Source of the DNA: Setaria digitata
Lineage: Eukaryota; Nematoda; Chromadorea; Rhabditida; Setariidae
Length of the DNA stretch: 21,823 nt
Direction: 5' to 3'
NCBI GenBank assembly: GCA_003640385.1
Contig: RCAB01000754.1
Coordinates: 1-21,823 of the forward strand
The position numbers were made by a program, and so were the translations under genes. A model generated the notes under the pieces. It had not been told where the DNA came from. It saw only the letters and a list, made by a program, of their open reading frames with translations, and did not search any database. Positions 11,801 to 21,304 of this stretch are shown here, piece after piece (the stretch's first letter is position 1; every line of letters begins with the position of its first letter).

Positions 11801-12943
11801 TATCGTCGTGTATTTTTTAAATAATGGACTAGCTTCAGCTACGAAAATTAGCTTAGTATTAAATGATGCAAATAATACAGTTATTATGTAAATTATTTTA
11901 CTTCAATCACCCATTTATTTCTGCAATACTGTCGTTCGTTTTCCTTTTCCATGAACTAATCGAAATGCCTTCAATTGATGAGTGGGAATTAGCCTTGAAG
12001 CAATATGTTGCATTGGATTCATGGCCTGTTCACTGGGGTGGTAAATTGTGTGAAAATGGTGATCCAAAATGTCCATCGAAGATACGATATGGACTTGGAC
12101 CAATTCCTGACACCTATTACATTGATCCAAATGATGCAATGCCTGATTATGATCAACTTACAACCGTTTATGCCGGTGAAAAACATCTCATTGATATTAA
12201 AGTTGAAGCAAATACAAGAATCAGGTCTTAATTACTTTTTCTCACAGTGTATAGTTTTCATCGGCCTATAATAATTGCATGAGCATAATAAACGATGAAA
12301 AAAAGAGACAAATTACGATTCGTTTAGGAAGGATTCAAAAAATGATGCACTAAAAATTGAGTGATAAGGAACTGTGATTTAATTTGACTCCATGAAATAT
12401 GATAGAGTTTGAAAAAAAAAACATCTAGCAAGCATCCGAGATTGGCAATCAAATTCATTTCACCTACAAAAGATTTTCCTTAAAATTAAGTAAAGAAGAT
12501 GCTCCAGCTGGCAGTATATGACATCAGAGGAAGATATTGGTTTCGCTATACATTTCGATAAAACAAATAAGGCTAACAATTTAATTGAAATGGATACTGT
12601 TTTTCCATATATAAGATTAGAATGCTCGCAAGTGCCCATATCTGGATCCATTTTATGCGAAGAGGCTGGAAGATGTAAGTATTTTTTTATCAGTTGGTTA
12701 TATAGTTAACAACTGATTAACAAATTTGCACAAAATGCCATAAGTACTATTTATTTATTTATTTTTATTTATTTGCTGTTAGCATTCTTGCTTATAGCTT
12801 GAAACAAATTTAGTTTTGTAATTCACAGCATTTCAAATTATTCTTAATATATCTCCTTCCCAGATATAATCGAATTCGACAATTATTATTCATGGTTCTC
12901 AGCCAAACAGCTACGTTACAATATCGAAATTGATCAGTTTTAG
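5874..12943 (+). CDS. SEC14-like protein (CRAL-TRIO + GOLD domains)
   Basis: Predicted cytosolic or membrane-associated lipid-binding/transfer protein of the SEC14-like/CTG family. Supported exons: 5874-5989, 10106-10220, 10446-10536, 10817-10911, 11396-11617, 11983-12224, 12508-12674, 12864-12943; phases agree at every junction, including split codons AG|G, G|GG, AG|C and T|AT. Residues 1-77 form a CRAL-TRIO-N helical region (ITRWLRSRDGRFDETADALK). Exons 3-5 carry the SEC14 lipid-binding fold (MMIVFDLDHISS; ILIIRAPEMA), and exon 6 the gate region ending WPVHWGGK. The GOLD domain follows (HLIDIKVEANTRI, WQYMTSEEDIGFAIHF, ending with YYSWFSAKQLRYNIEIDQF). The eight exons give about 375 aa. The usual K-I-x-x segment before WELALKQYV is missing unless an extra exon near 11839-11879 (KISLVLNDANN) is used, and its borders are not canonical. 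AATAAA at 13057-13062 is a plausible poly(A) signal. Vertebrate SEC14L and C. elegans ctg genes are the obvious relatives; ligand unknown. Confidence 0.9.
8804..8823 (+). repeat. (ATTA)n microsatellite
   Basis: Five units of ATTA/TAAT in the long intron of the SEC14-like gene. Likely neutral. Confidence 0.8.
9078..9099 (+). repeat. poly(A) run, 22 bases
   Basis: Uninterrupted A tract in the long intron. It could be simple slippage or the tail of a decayed retroposed sequence, but no target-site duplication or recognisable body was seen upstream. Confidence 0.85.
11165..11365 (+). repeat. degenerate GTT trinucleotide tract in an intron
   Basis: Interrupted GTT/GTTGTT units run through the intron between exons 10817-10911 and 11396-11617 of the SEC14-like gene. 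They produce Leu/Val/Cys-rich ORFs that look like membrane helices but are translation artefacts of the repeat. Confidence 0.75.
11839..11879 (+). other. candidate extra exon of the SEC14-like gene
   Basis: Following TTCAG at 11838, one frame reads T-KISLVLNDANNT, which is what SEC14 proteins carry between FLNEKLQ and WELALKQYV (K-I-x-x-x then N-x-W). With the previous exon ending at 11617 the frame is off by two bases. It works if the previous exon ends at 11626 instead (donor GTTAAT), adding a few residues. The downstream donor would be GTTATT at 11880 and the acceptor GATGAG at 11982, both weak. Real but atypical splicing, sequence error, or coincidence are all possible. Confidence 0.4.
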
Positions 12944-13807
12944 GTGATACCAGGATTTTCACTGATTATATTTTAAATTTGCATACATGAGTAATGTTTG
13001 TCATACTGTTGTATAGTTGTAAATTGTTACCTCGACCACTATAACTGTCCTATGTAAATAAAAAACTTATAACCTTTCTTAATATAGAGGGACCGTGTTA
13101 AATGAAATTTTTATGTTTTTTTTTTTCTTTTTTTATGTTGAAGGTGCAGCAAAAGATTTGAAAACTTTAGGACTTAAAAACTAAGGTCCTCCACATCCTC
13201 TTCAATTGAGGAAAACGTTCCTAGTCATTTGCAATATCATTCGCTGTCAGCGATAGTAGCCTGTCAAGGGATATCTGGAAATAACTTTAAATGTAGCCTC
13301 TTAATGCAGTGTGACCGATATATTTAACAAATTCGATTTGACAATAGAATCGAGCCAAAGTCGACAGGACTGGAAGTAACCATTATGTTGTTACCTAAAT
13401 GCAATGTTACGAATTATGCGGCCCTCATGAACATACAAACAGAGATGCTATAGCAGGTTTTAAAAAAAAATACACAAGCCCTGAATCAGTGGTGATCATA
13501 CTGAATCGATAAATTGTTATGCTACTTGCAGTGAATCTTCAGAATTTCACTCGTTAGGAAATGTAATGAACTGCAGAATTTAGGAAGCATGATATTCTAA
13601 ATGATTTAATCGCGAAAAAAAAGACCATGTCAAAAAAGCGCAAATTTTACAAACGACTTTACATGTGAAGCAATGGAAATTACAAAACCGAAGTAATGCC
13701 ATCAATCGATTTAAATGACCTAAATTCAGCAGAAGAGAGAAAAAAAAAAACGAGATATACCTATAAGCATTACAAATATTTCTAAGAAATCGATTTCGCA
13801 GACTTTC
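12944..13807. other. 3' UTR and spacer between convergent genes
   Basis: The spacer lies between the stop of the SEC14-like gene and the stop of the minus-strand COX6C-like gene. AATAAA at 13057-13062 probably ends the first transcript. A poly-T tract sits at about 13115-13134. No ORF of note and no RNA gene are visible from 13080 to 13800. Confidence 0.6.
13057..13062 (+). terminator. polyadenylation signal AATAAA
   Basis: Canonical hexamer 114 bases after the SEC14-like stop codon, in AT-rich sequence, at a usual distance for a nematode 3' UTR. Confidence 0.6.
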
Positions 13808-14404
13808 TTAATTCTTCAATCCAGCTTTTTCGTAGGCCAAAGCAAGATCCTTAGGACAGCTATGCATTATTCCGGGTGAATGTGAGCAAATTTCTTTTAT
13901 ATGCTTATAGGGATCGTAATTCCTATAATGAAGAGAAATTAGGATTAAGCAAATAAAAATGAGCTGAGATAAGACCTGAGATTTCCAGCAGAGAAAAGTC
14001 GTCCATCCATTCAAGAGTGGAAGAATGCATGGGAGTGTGAGATACTTCAAAGTAAACTTAGCAGTCTCATCACTAGAGCATATAATTTTAGCAGTATAAT
14101 ATTTGATGCAAACAACAAATGAGAGTTCACTTTTTAATTGCAAAGTAACCTTCACCCTATAATAAGCATATCATTTATGATTTTTAACTTATCTCGCACA
14201 AAGAAATGAATAACTCGTCATGTCAATATATATAATTACTAAAATTAAGCGTTACTTGTAAAACTCTTCCCATTTTTTCCGTCGCATGTTTTCCTGTTGA
14301 CGTAATTTCATTAAAATTAATGATGATATAGCAGTCGAACCCACCAACAAGAAGAAAGTCAAACGCCACAACGGATAGCGAAGAAACGGCGGTCTTGCAA
14401 ACAT
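13808..14404 (-). CDS. cytochrome c oxidase subunit 6C-like protein, 2 exons
   Basis: Likely small nuclear-encoded subunit of respiratory complex IV in the mitochondrial inner membrane. On the minus strand the coding exons are 14404-14256 and 13922-13808, joined by a GT-AG intron (split codon AA|G), giving 87 aa. Residues 1-13 (MFARPPFLRYPLW) hold the Ala-Arg-Pro-Pro typical of COX6C N-termini. Residues 14-32 are a hydrophobic membrane segment. Then comes the basic RRKKWEEFYKNYDPYKHIKE, matching the family pattern of K-K-x-x-x-F-Y-x-N-Y-D. The tail after this is longer than in mammals and carries two cysteines (residues 62 and 72). The ATG lies only 4 bases after a TTAG acceptor (exon start 14408), as expected if the spliced leader is added there. 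Identification rests on short motifs, so another small inner-membrane protein remains possible. Confidence 0.65.
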
Positions 14405-14907
14405 TCCACTAATATGAAAACAAAATAAAACAATTATATGATGATACCAATAAGCGATTCTAAAATATATGAACGATATTTCTTGAAATAGTTCACATAG
14501 CTTAGGATTGCTTATAGCTATATTATTCATAGAAAAATACGTCACAGCTGTAAAGTTCCAAAAGAGGAAATTATGTACTAATTTATTCTGTAAATTATCT
14601 ATTAAGTGAATAAAGGTTGGACACAAAAATCCGGCATATGGAAGTGTGAAGCACAAAAATTCATATCCAAATATGAAGCTATGAATTCGCATATTCATGC
14701 AAAATGCTTGCTTGTAATAATATCAGTCGCATACACTCACTGGAAATAAAAGCAACAAAAAAAATCTATAGAAATTAATTTCAGACATAAGGGGAAACAG
14801 AAGCTGGGCATAAACTGAGAGATTTAGTTTCCCATTAATATTGGTTTTAAGCAAAGAGAAAGCAAATAATGGAATCTGTGCTAGTTTCGAACGAAAATCA
14901 TGGACAG

Positions 14908-15046
14908 GACTAACTTCAAGGTAAAGTTCTAAACGGCTTCAGCTTAAACTAAGATTTTGGTAGCTTCAATTTAACCTCAGGTTCTCGACAGCTCTAACTT
15001 TCAAACCACTCTCCTCAATTTCCAATCTATACAGTCTTAACTTCAA
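14908..15046 (+). repeat. decayed tandem repeat, about 27-30-bp period
   Basis: Successive units begin CTTCAAGG, CTTCAGCTTAAACTAAG, CTTCAATTTAACCTCAG, CTCTAACTTTCAAACC and CTTAACTTCAAAAC. The second and third units align over most of their length with scattered substitutions; the outer ones are more diverged. Confidence 0.5.
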
Positions 15047-15610
15047 AACTGTGAAGCGCCCTGACCTAACCCCTCAGAGGCAACAGGAAGAAGCTCAAAG
15101 CTCAAGCCACCCGTGACCAATAATAGTAGCTTCACGTGACTTGATGAGACAATAGGTGACTTCAATTGCAGCGATAGAGCACGATTGTTATGAGAGATTA
15201 GTTGATTAGAGTATAGAAAGAAAGTGTGAGAAGGAGAAGAAACGAATTCACGGATGAGAAATTAGGCGGGAAGAGATTCGGTTTGAGGTTGGAATCTGTC
15301 TTTCCCTAGCTTTGTTGGCGTGTGAAATTTCTGCTCTTGACGTGGGTTACGTGGGTATGCGAGTTTTTACACGCTTATTCGAATCGTCTAGATTCTTCTT
15401 GCCTGTGAACGTAGAAGTTGCGAAGTCTGACACTTGTTCATGCGTTCATTTGAATTATCCAAATCGCACAACCAGTGCTTACCGTTTTACGTACTCAAAA
15501 TTCATGGAAAATTTGTTCCATGAGCTCCAATATTGGTGCATTATTCAGTCGTTGCGAAGTATTCCGACCAAATTAAATTCCAGTCAGGCTGGATTTAAAT
15601 AAGTTCCAAT

Positions 15611-15632
15611 TCTTTGTTTTAGCAAATTTTAG
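15611..15632 (+). promoter_or_regulatory. candidate trans-splice acceptors of the MADF/BEN-like gene
   Basis: TCTTTGTTTTAG (AG at 15621-15622) and AAATTTTAG (AG at 15631-15632) lie 12-22 bases upstream of the ATG at 15645, the expected position for spliced-leader addition or the end of a 5' UTR intron. Confidence 0.45.
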
Positions 15633-15644
15633 CATTGATTTGCG

Positions 15645-18600
15645 ATGTCTTATAACCGCGAAGAATTCTTATGGACAGATGCACTACGTTTGAAGCTCAT
15701 CAAAGAAGTGAAACAACGTCCGGCAATTTGGTTAACGAACTTGAATAATTTTAATAATATGGATGATCAAGTGGCAGCTGAAATCATTAGAAAAATCCGT
15801 AAAATGTCCACTGGTATCTGTTCATTAACAGGTAAGATAATTTTATGAATTGAATTTAAAGTTTCAAAAAAAAAACGGTTCACATGTGAACCATTGTCTC
15901 ATCCTTTATTATTTCTTTACTTTCACTATTTTGCAATTTGTTAAAAAAAATTCGAAAACAAAGGGTATCTAATGTAGGATATGTAGTATCAGTTGATTAT
16001 GATTTATTTAGAATTTTTTTCTGCGGGGCGTTATATTGCATAGATAATGCCTCTAACGTCATCTCTTTAGTTAATCATGTGAAAGACGAATGGAAAGCTA
16101 TCAGTGATGAATGTGTCCGTATTTTAAATACAGATGATCCACAAGTAAGATTAGAACCCTCCATTTGGCGTTTCGCGTGCGCACTGAAATTCATGATATA
16201 CCCCATAACACATACGCAAGAAGGGTATATTGCTGTGTTCTATTCGTTTTTAATTATTTGTTTATTTTAAAAAATGACAAAATTCCGAAAGCATACTTTC
16301 CAAACTTATATATATGTATAAAAATATATATATATATAATGTATATATATGTATATATTTTTACTGCATTGAGTACATTCTTTATCGAGTATCTTGAAGC
16401 TTTTCCATCATATTAATTAGCAGTTATGCCGAAAATCTTGCTGTACCTCATGAAAAAGGTCAATTTCTTAAAAGCAAAGAATTTGGATTTATTAGGCTAT
16501 ATTTTCCATTTATTTTTCACTTGTTCAGGAATGCCCATGTTCTTACATATATGAAAAACCGGAAGGTTTTTGATGTAATCAGTGAACGTGACATTAACGG
16601 AGTACTTTGGCCTTTTTCTAATGTAAAAGTTCAGTTGAATGGAAAAATTGAACCAGCTGTATGTGTGGCTGTGGGTCAGCTCTCTATCATGATTGAAAAG
16701 TGTAAGCAAGCAGTTGCTGAGGTGATGCCATGTGATGTCTCAAATTATTCAGTAGGTTTTTCCTTGTGCTTCCTATCCTTTTTAGGATATACACATTTTG
16801 AATAAGCTTAGTCAGACCATACAAAATTATATATATTTCAGAAGAACTTAAGAGTGCATGACTGGAAAAGGCATCCCAATATCTGGTTCTTTATGTGGAA
16901 TTGCAAATTCTCTTTTTTTTTGGGACCAGATTAAGACTTTGAATTTAATTAGTGATCCATTTATTCAGACTGGTTCCAACATATCAGTTTGGACCAGATT
17001 AAGACTTTGAATTTAATTAGTGATCCATCTATTCAGACTGGTTCCAACATATCAGTTTGTTATAATTTAATAACTGAACTTTAGAATACGGAAGACGACA
17101 TGTTACCTGATAAATATCCAGTTAAATCGAGACATTATAGCGGTTCTCTCATGAAAGAGGTAAATTTCACCTTAATTTCCAAATTTGGAGAAAAGATTGT
17201 TGTGACGTGCTGATTTTTTCTCAACTTTGGATTCATTCAAATTTAATCTAAATTAAATTGAAGTTAGTGGTTGAATTGGTTGAATGTTTTTTTTTTGGAA
17301 CTATTGGTATTTATAATTTAATCTGTGAATTCATTGTATTTTTTTCCTTCAGATTATGTATGCTTCTAGGATGATGACATAGTGTACTACGATGCTGAAA
17401 ATTCCATAAAAAAAACATCTCTAGCAGCGGGCATTCTCACTGTTAAAAAAACTTCATCATTACAACTATTATCCCACTGCCTATCTGTGCCAAGACTACC
17501 CATATTCTATGGTATTCCCAACCTAACATATTCTTATCTTTACTCTAAATTAGGCTCAAAAAAACTCACCAAGTCTCATCAACAGTCATTAGTATATTAT
17601 CGTCAATCGAGTCCACGCCATCTTGCCTTAGCTGCATTTGCCGAAAAATATCGTGCTACCGATCCAGCTTTTCCGATTGGCTTTTGTCCTCAAATTCCAT
17701 CTAGGAGTGGAGATAGGGTTACAGAACTGACAGGAAGTTTAACTTTCAATTGCCGCTGTTTGCTTCAATCTATTGACGATCTTCGTGGTGAAACAAATGA
17801 ATTAAAACGAACTGTTTCTGCTGTTAACAAGAATATGAAATGGCAGCTGAGGAGAATATTTGATAGCTTAGCAAATATTTTAAGACCTATTCATCCTTGT
17901 TTGATTTCAAGCCGTGGTATTGAGCTTTATAAAGGTAAGTGAGATTTTTCCCTTTTTTTTTTTTTGGTAATGTTTTTAGAAATGTACTTTGAGTGGACTT
18001 GGGTTGTATGTTTCTCTAATTCAAGTAATAGCTTAACTGGTTTGTGGAATAATATATAATATTTTGAATCATTTCATTGCCTCATGACACCGCAGCTACG
18101 TACTAGATGAATTGCCCATCCCAAGTCCACGACTTTAGCCACCATGTCATTCTATTAAATCAAGTTGATACATTAATTCGGATAACTCTATCCCATTAAA
18201 TTTAGTTTGTGAACAGATTTCTTTATAATTTCGAAAAATTTGTTTAATTCTTACATTAATTTGTTTAAAGAGTAGTTCCAAATTTGACGGAATTTGACTT
18301 CCATTTATGAGTCTATTTTTGGGTTATTAGCAGACGACTCACTATTCCAAAAAGCTGTTTAGAAAAAAAAAACCACTGAATGTATATTAATGACTTTTCA
18401 GATTTAGAATGATATAGTACTTGCGTGTTACATTGAAATTACATTAAAGATTATATGTATTTTACAGAAATGAGATCAGTACGGGTGCAGACCGATAGAC
18501 TTTCTGGGATGGAAGATGATTTTCCTTTTATCGGCAAGGTTTATCAAGGTATATTTTTTCCTCATTGCCTTAGGCTCATCCATGATCAGTAGTTATTTGC

Positions 18601-20237
18601 TTAATTTTAGAAATCGTGATATTTGTTGAGAATGGATAAGACATATATGATTTTGCAGATATGGTTTATAGATATTGTCCCAGAGAGATTGTTGATCATT
18701 TGGCGATTGTTTCGCCTCATCCAGCGATATTCGTTCGACATCTTGCGCGATACGTTTTAACACGTGAAGAGATCAGCATGTTATTTTCCAAAGATGCAAA
18801 AATGAGTCAAAAAGAGAGGGTACTTTAAAAAATGCTTAGGATTAAAATTTTAGAGATTTTAGATTAATTTGAAAAACTGTGGTTCGATTGTGATCATAAA
18901 ATGATGCTAAAGTTAAAATTATGAGCTAGGTTCGAATTTTCAACGTTGAAGGATGAATTGCTTTCTAGATTCGATGGATAGAAAGTATGGCATTTATTTG
19001 TTATCCTCGCAGAAATGTGGCATCAATGAAGAAATGCTGCTTGGAAGCATTATCTGCATTGGCTGATTATGAAAATTTATTGCTGAAGCTAGAAAAAGAG
19101 AATCTTACTATCGATAGTTCAGGGTGGCACAATATTCCACCAAAACGCATGCGTACAGATGATGGTACCGATTTTTCTTTCTAAATTTTTCTCTATATTT
19201 CTCGCTCATTTTCTGTGATATTAATGTAGCCATTTGTCATAGCGCTTTTGTTTGATGTGTTTAAAATTTCAAACCTAATTACTTAGAATACTAAAAACTC
19301 TCAGATATTTTAAGAATATCTTTTTAATGAACCTTCTCTGGTCCAACTGCTGTATTCAATCTCAACAAGAATTTTTTTATTGTAAGCAGACTGTTCTTCA
19401 ACAAACCAATGGCGAAAAAGAAAGGAGTCAGAACAAGACTATTTGTTGCCTCAGACTCTCTTTCGTATCGGACAACAGCACCGAAAAGCTGAAGAATTTG
19501 CAGTTAAAGTTGCCGCACTACTATACAATGGTGATGAAGACAGTCAAAGGCCGTGTAGTGAAAGGAGAGATCAGGCTAAAGTAAGTTGAAATTTCTTTTT
19601 AAGGTTTCAAAATTTCATACCGTTCTCATTTGCTTCTGTTTACTTTTTCAGTATGAAGCATTAGTGTTTGGAAGATCCATTCTTCAGTCCTCCTTCACTC
19701 TTTTCTTTTTTTAAAAATGCAGGTGATTTCTTTTGAATTTGAGGAGTCCATTTTCAAGCTTTTTGACTGATCATCATTTAAGTTTTACGTTTTATGACCT
19801 TTCATGAGATTGGTTGCAAAATAAATCCATTACCAAAATGAAGTTTGTTGTGTTGAAGAAAAAATTTTGGTCGCATGCCTAATGTAGTTTTTGTATACTT
19901 TTATTGTTTGGAACTCTTTTGTAACATACTCCAAGTTATGCAGAAGAAATCGGAAGTATTTGCAACATAGAATGCTTTATTCTTATTTTCTTTCAATTGA
20001 CCTATTCGAAATAACTTTTTCTCCAGTTCTCACTGTCTACGTTATTGTTATTTGTTCATAATTTTGTTTTTCTTTTAGCTGATCTGGCTAAAAGAGAAAG
20101 TGATGGAACTTTATCCATCTGATTCAGTGAGAACCGCCCATTTCCAATGGAATCAATGCCTGAGTGCACTGGACGCTGATGCAAATAGAGTAAAGAATAT
20201 GTCTTTTGATGAATATGATTCAAATGATGATTTGTAA
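15645..20237 (+). CDS. MADF-like protein with two tandem BEN-like modules
   Basis: Predicted nuclear DNA-binding or chromatin factor. Ten exons with consistent phase: 15645-15831, 16071-16224, 16421-16751, 17085-17159, 17370-17934, 18468-18548, 18659-18819, 18969-19164, 19390-19580, 20079-20237; 2100 nt, 699 aa. Residues about 10-105 fit MADF: LKLIKEVKQRPAIW, then NHVKDEWKAISDEC, then SIWRFACALKF. Residues 383-420 look like a coiled coil (DDLRGETNELKRTVSAVNKN). Two C-terminal modules share a pattern: about 484-555 (FVRHLARYVLTREE ... WIESMAFICYP ... KKCCLEAL) and about 608-690 (FAVKVAALLYNGDE ... WLKEKVMELYP ... WNQCLSALDADANR), both resembling BEN domains. Exon 3 could be shorter: 16496-16528 resembles a tiny intron but is in frame. 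The join 19164/19390 makes GAC from G|AC. If it is not spliced, translation stops at 19184, giving 589 aa. The family names are from pattern recognition, not a search. Confidence 0.8.
16304..16362 (+). repeat. AT dinucleotide-rich microsatellite
   Basis: (TA)n/(ATGT)-type alternation in the intron between exons 2 and 3 of the MADF/BEN-like gene. Likely a neutral, length-polymorphic tract. Confidence 0.75.
16923..17058 (+). repeat. 68-bp perfect tandem duplication (one mismatch)
   Basis: Unit 1 is 16923-16990 and unit 2 is 16991-17058, both beginning GGACCAGATTAAGACTTTG. They differ only at 16961/17029 (T versus C). The repeat lies wholly inside the intron before exon 17085-17159, so coding is unaffected. 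The near identity implies a recent event. Confidence 0.95.
19165..19184 (+). other. alternative C-terminus by intron retention
   Basis: If the donor GTACCG at 19165 is not used, the frame continues seven codons (the last of them TAA at 19182-19184), giving a 589-aa protein ending DDGTDFSF that lacks the second BEN-like module. Both forms are open. The spliced one is favoured because the downstream exons carry a second domain in matching phase. Confidence 0.45.
19652..19714 (+). other. possible alternative terminal exon
   Basis: After TTTTTCAG (ending 19651) a phase-0 stretch of 20 codons, beginning YEALVFGRSIL and turning Phe-rich, stops at 19712-19714. It could be spliced to exon 19390-19580 in place of the exon at 20079, which would truncate the second BEN-like module. 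Domain continuity favours the exon at 20079, so this is probably a cryptic acceptor. Confidence 0.25.
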
Positions 20238-20662
20238 CTATAATCCAGTTAAATTTGTTTATTTATTTTTTATTTGGTTCTAAAAAATCTTGCATTATTA
20301 CTATCTCCTCCAAAATCACAACCTATTTTATTGTAATTTATATTATTTGTATCTTGTTTATATCAGCACAAAATCACTTGATTAACAAGGATGTGATATG
20401 ACTTCAGTTGAACCACATGTAAAATGAGAAAAAAATCTGAAGTTTATATAACCATCCTTATGGATCTTGCATTTCTAGTTGTTTGATCTCACACTGTTGG
20501 CTTTTATTATTCTACAGCTTTAGTTATTTCTCAGCTCTCTCAAATTGTGAATGTAACTGTACCCATGATATTGGATCTCTTTCGTTTACTTTCGTCACTT
20601 TTTTGTTTGTACACTAATTAGTTTAAATGGCGAAATTACATAAAGATTCCCTTTTCTTTTTC

Positions 20663-20682
20663 TTTTTTTTTTTTTTTTTTTT
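20663..20682 (+). repeat. poly(T) run, 20 bases
   Basis: Homopolymer in the region downstream of the MADF/BEN-like stop codon; length is likely polymorphic or assembly-sensitive. Confidence 0.85.
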
Positions 20683-20838
20683 AATTCTACTGCAGTGCTT
20701 GAGTCTGGTCAGCATTTTAGCAATAGAAAAAAGTACAAGCGTTCTTCCTCAGGGTTCTCCAGTAACAATAGTTCAGTTTACGTCAGTGTAGCTCCCATAT
20801 CCTATACCGTTCGTTTTGCTGTGTGGTAGCTTCGAGTT

Positions 20839-20844
20839 AATAAA
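20839..20844 (+). terminator. candidate polyadenylation signal AATAAA
   Basis: Canonical hexamer about 600 bases after the stop at 20235-20237. No nearer perfect AATAAA was seen, so a variant signal closer to the stop is an alternative. Confidence 0.3.
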
Positions 20845-21188
20845 ATTATTTGTTCAGAAGTCGCAGAAGCTTCATAGGTTGGATTAATATGAAATGCGCT
20901 GGAAGATCTCTTCTCCTAATTCAGATAGATTGATTGCGTAAAGTTCTTTATTAGCATCACTGAAAAATTTGACTATTAATGTTCGCCGCGAACGGTATTT
21001 TGTATATAATCCTATTTGCTAATATATAACTCTTCAAGATGTTTTATTTTGTATATAAGAAATCTGTTTATATTGGTCTTCCAGACTATTTAAATATCAT
21101 CTTAATGACTGTTCGGAATAAAATCAAATCCATCAAATTTCAATGAAGAAAAAAGAAAAATTAGACGTTAGNTGTTAGAAATCTGCTC

Positions 21189-21304
21189 GCTACTTTTTTC
21201 GTTTCAGCTGATGATTGTTTATTGCTTTGAAGTAAGTAGCTTNCGTTAGAGCTACTTTTTTCGTTTCAGCTGATGATTGTTTATTGCTTTGAAGTAAGTA
21301 GCTT
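21189..21304 (+). repeat. 62-bp tandem duplication beside ambiguous bases
   Basis: GCTACTTTTTTCGTTTCAGC begins at 21189 and again at 21251. The copies match to GAAGTAAGTAGCTT (ending 21242 and 21304). An N lies at 21243 between the copies and another at 21172, so the duplication may be an assembly artefact rather than real. Confidence 0.85.

Larger units (their letters stand above)
14409..15644. other. divergent intergenic region (COX6C-like / MADF gene)
   Basis: The genes at both sides are transcribed away from this 1.2-kb spacer, so it must hold both promoters. It contains a decayed tandem repeat (about 14908-15046), a purine-rich stretch (15215-15260) and somewhat higher GC than the rest of the window. 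A 96-codon plus-strand ORF (15312-15602, TTG start) and a 148-codon minus-strand ORF over 14252-14698 have no domains. The latter is the COX6C-like exon read through into its upstream sequence. Confidence 0.6.

Noticed and set aside
13139..13184. Short plus-strand stretch reading EGAAKDLKTLGLKN then stop, resembling the end of the COX6C-like protein
   Set aside because: Only a few residues match, the acceptor upstream is poor (poly-T then GTTGAAG), and the SEC14-like gene already has a proper stop and poly(A) signal; judged chance.
14410..14698. N-terminal extension of the COX6C-like protein in the same minus-strand frame
   Set aside because: The open frame continues upstream of 14408, but an acceptor lies exactly there and the extra residues read as AT-rich intron-like, Phe/Tyr-rich sequence.
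15312..15602. 96-codon ORF upstream of the MADF/BEN-like gene
   Set aside because: TTG start, no domain, no splice connection to exon 1, and it lies in the likely promoter/leader region.
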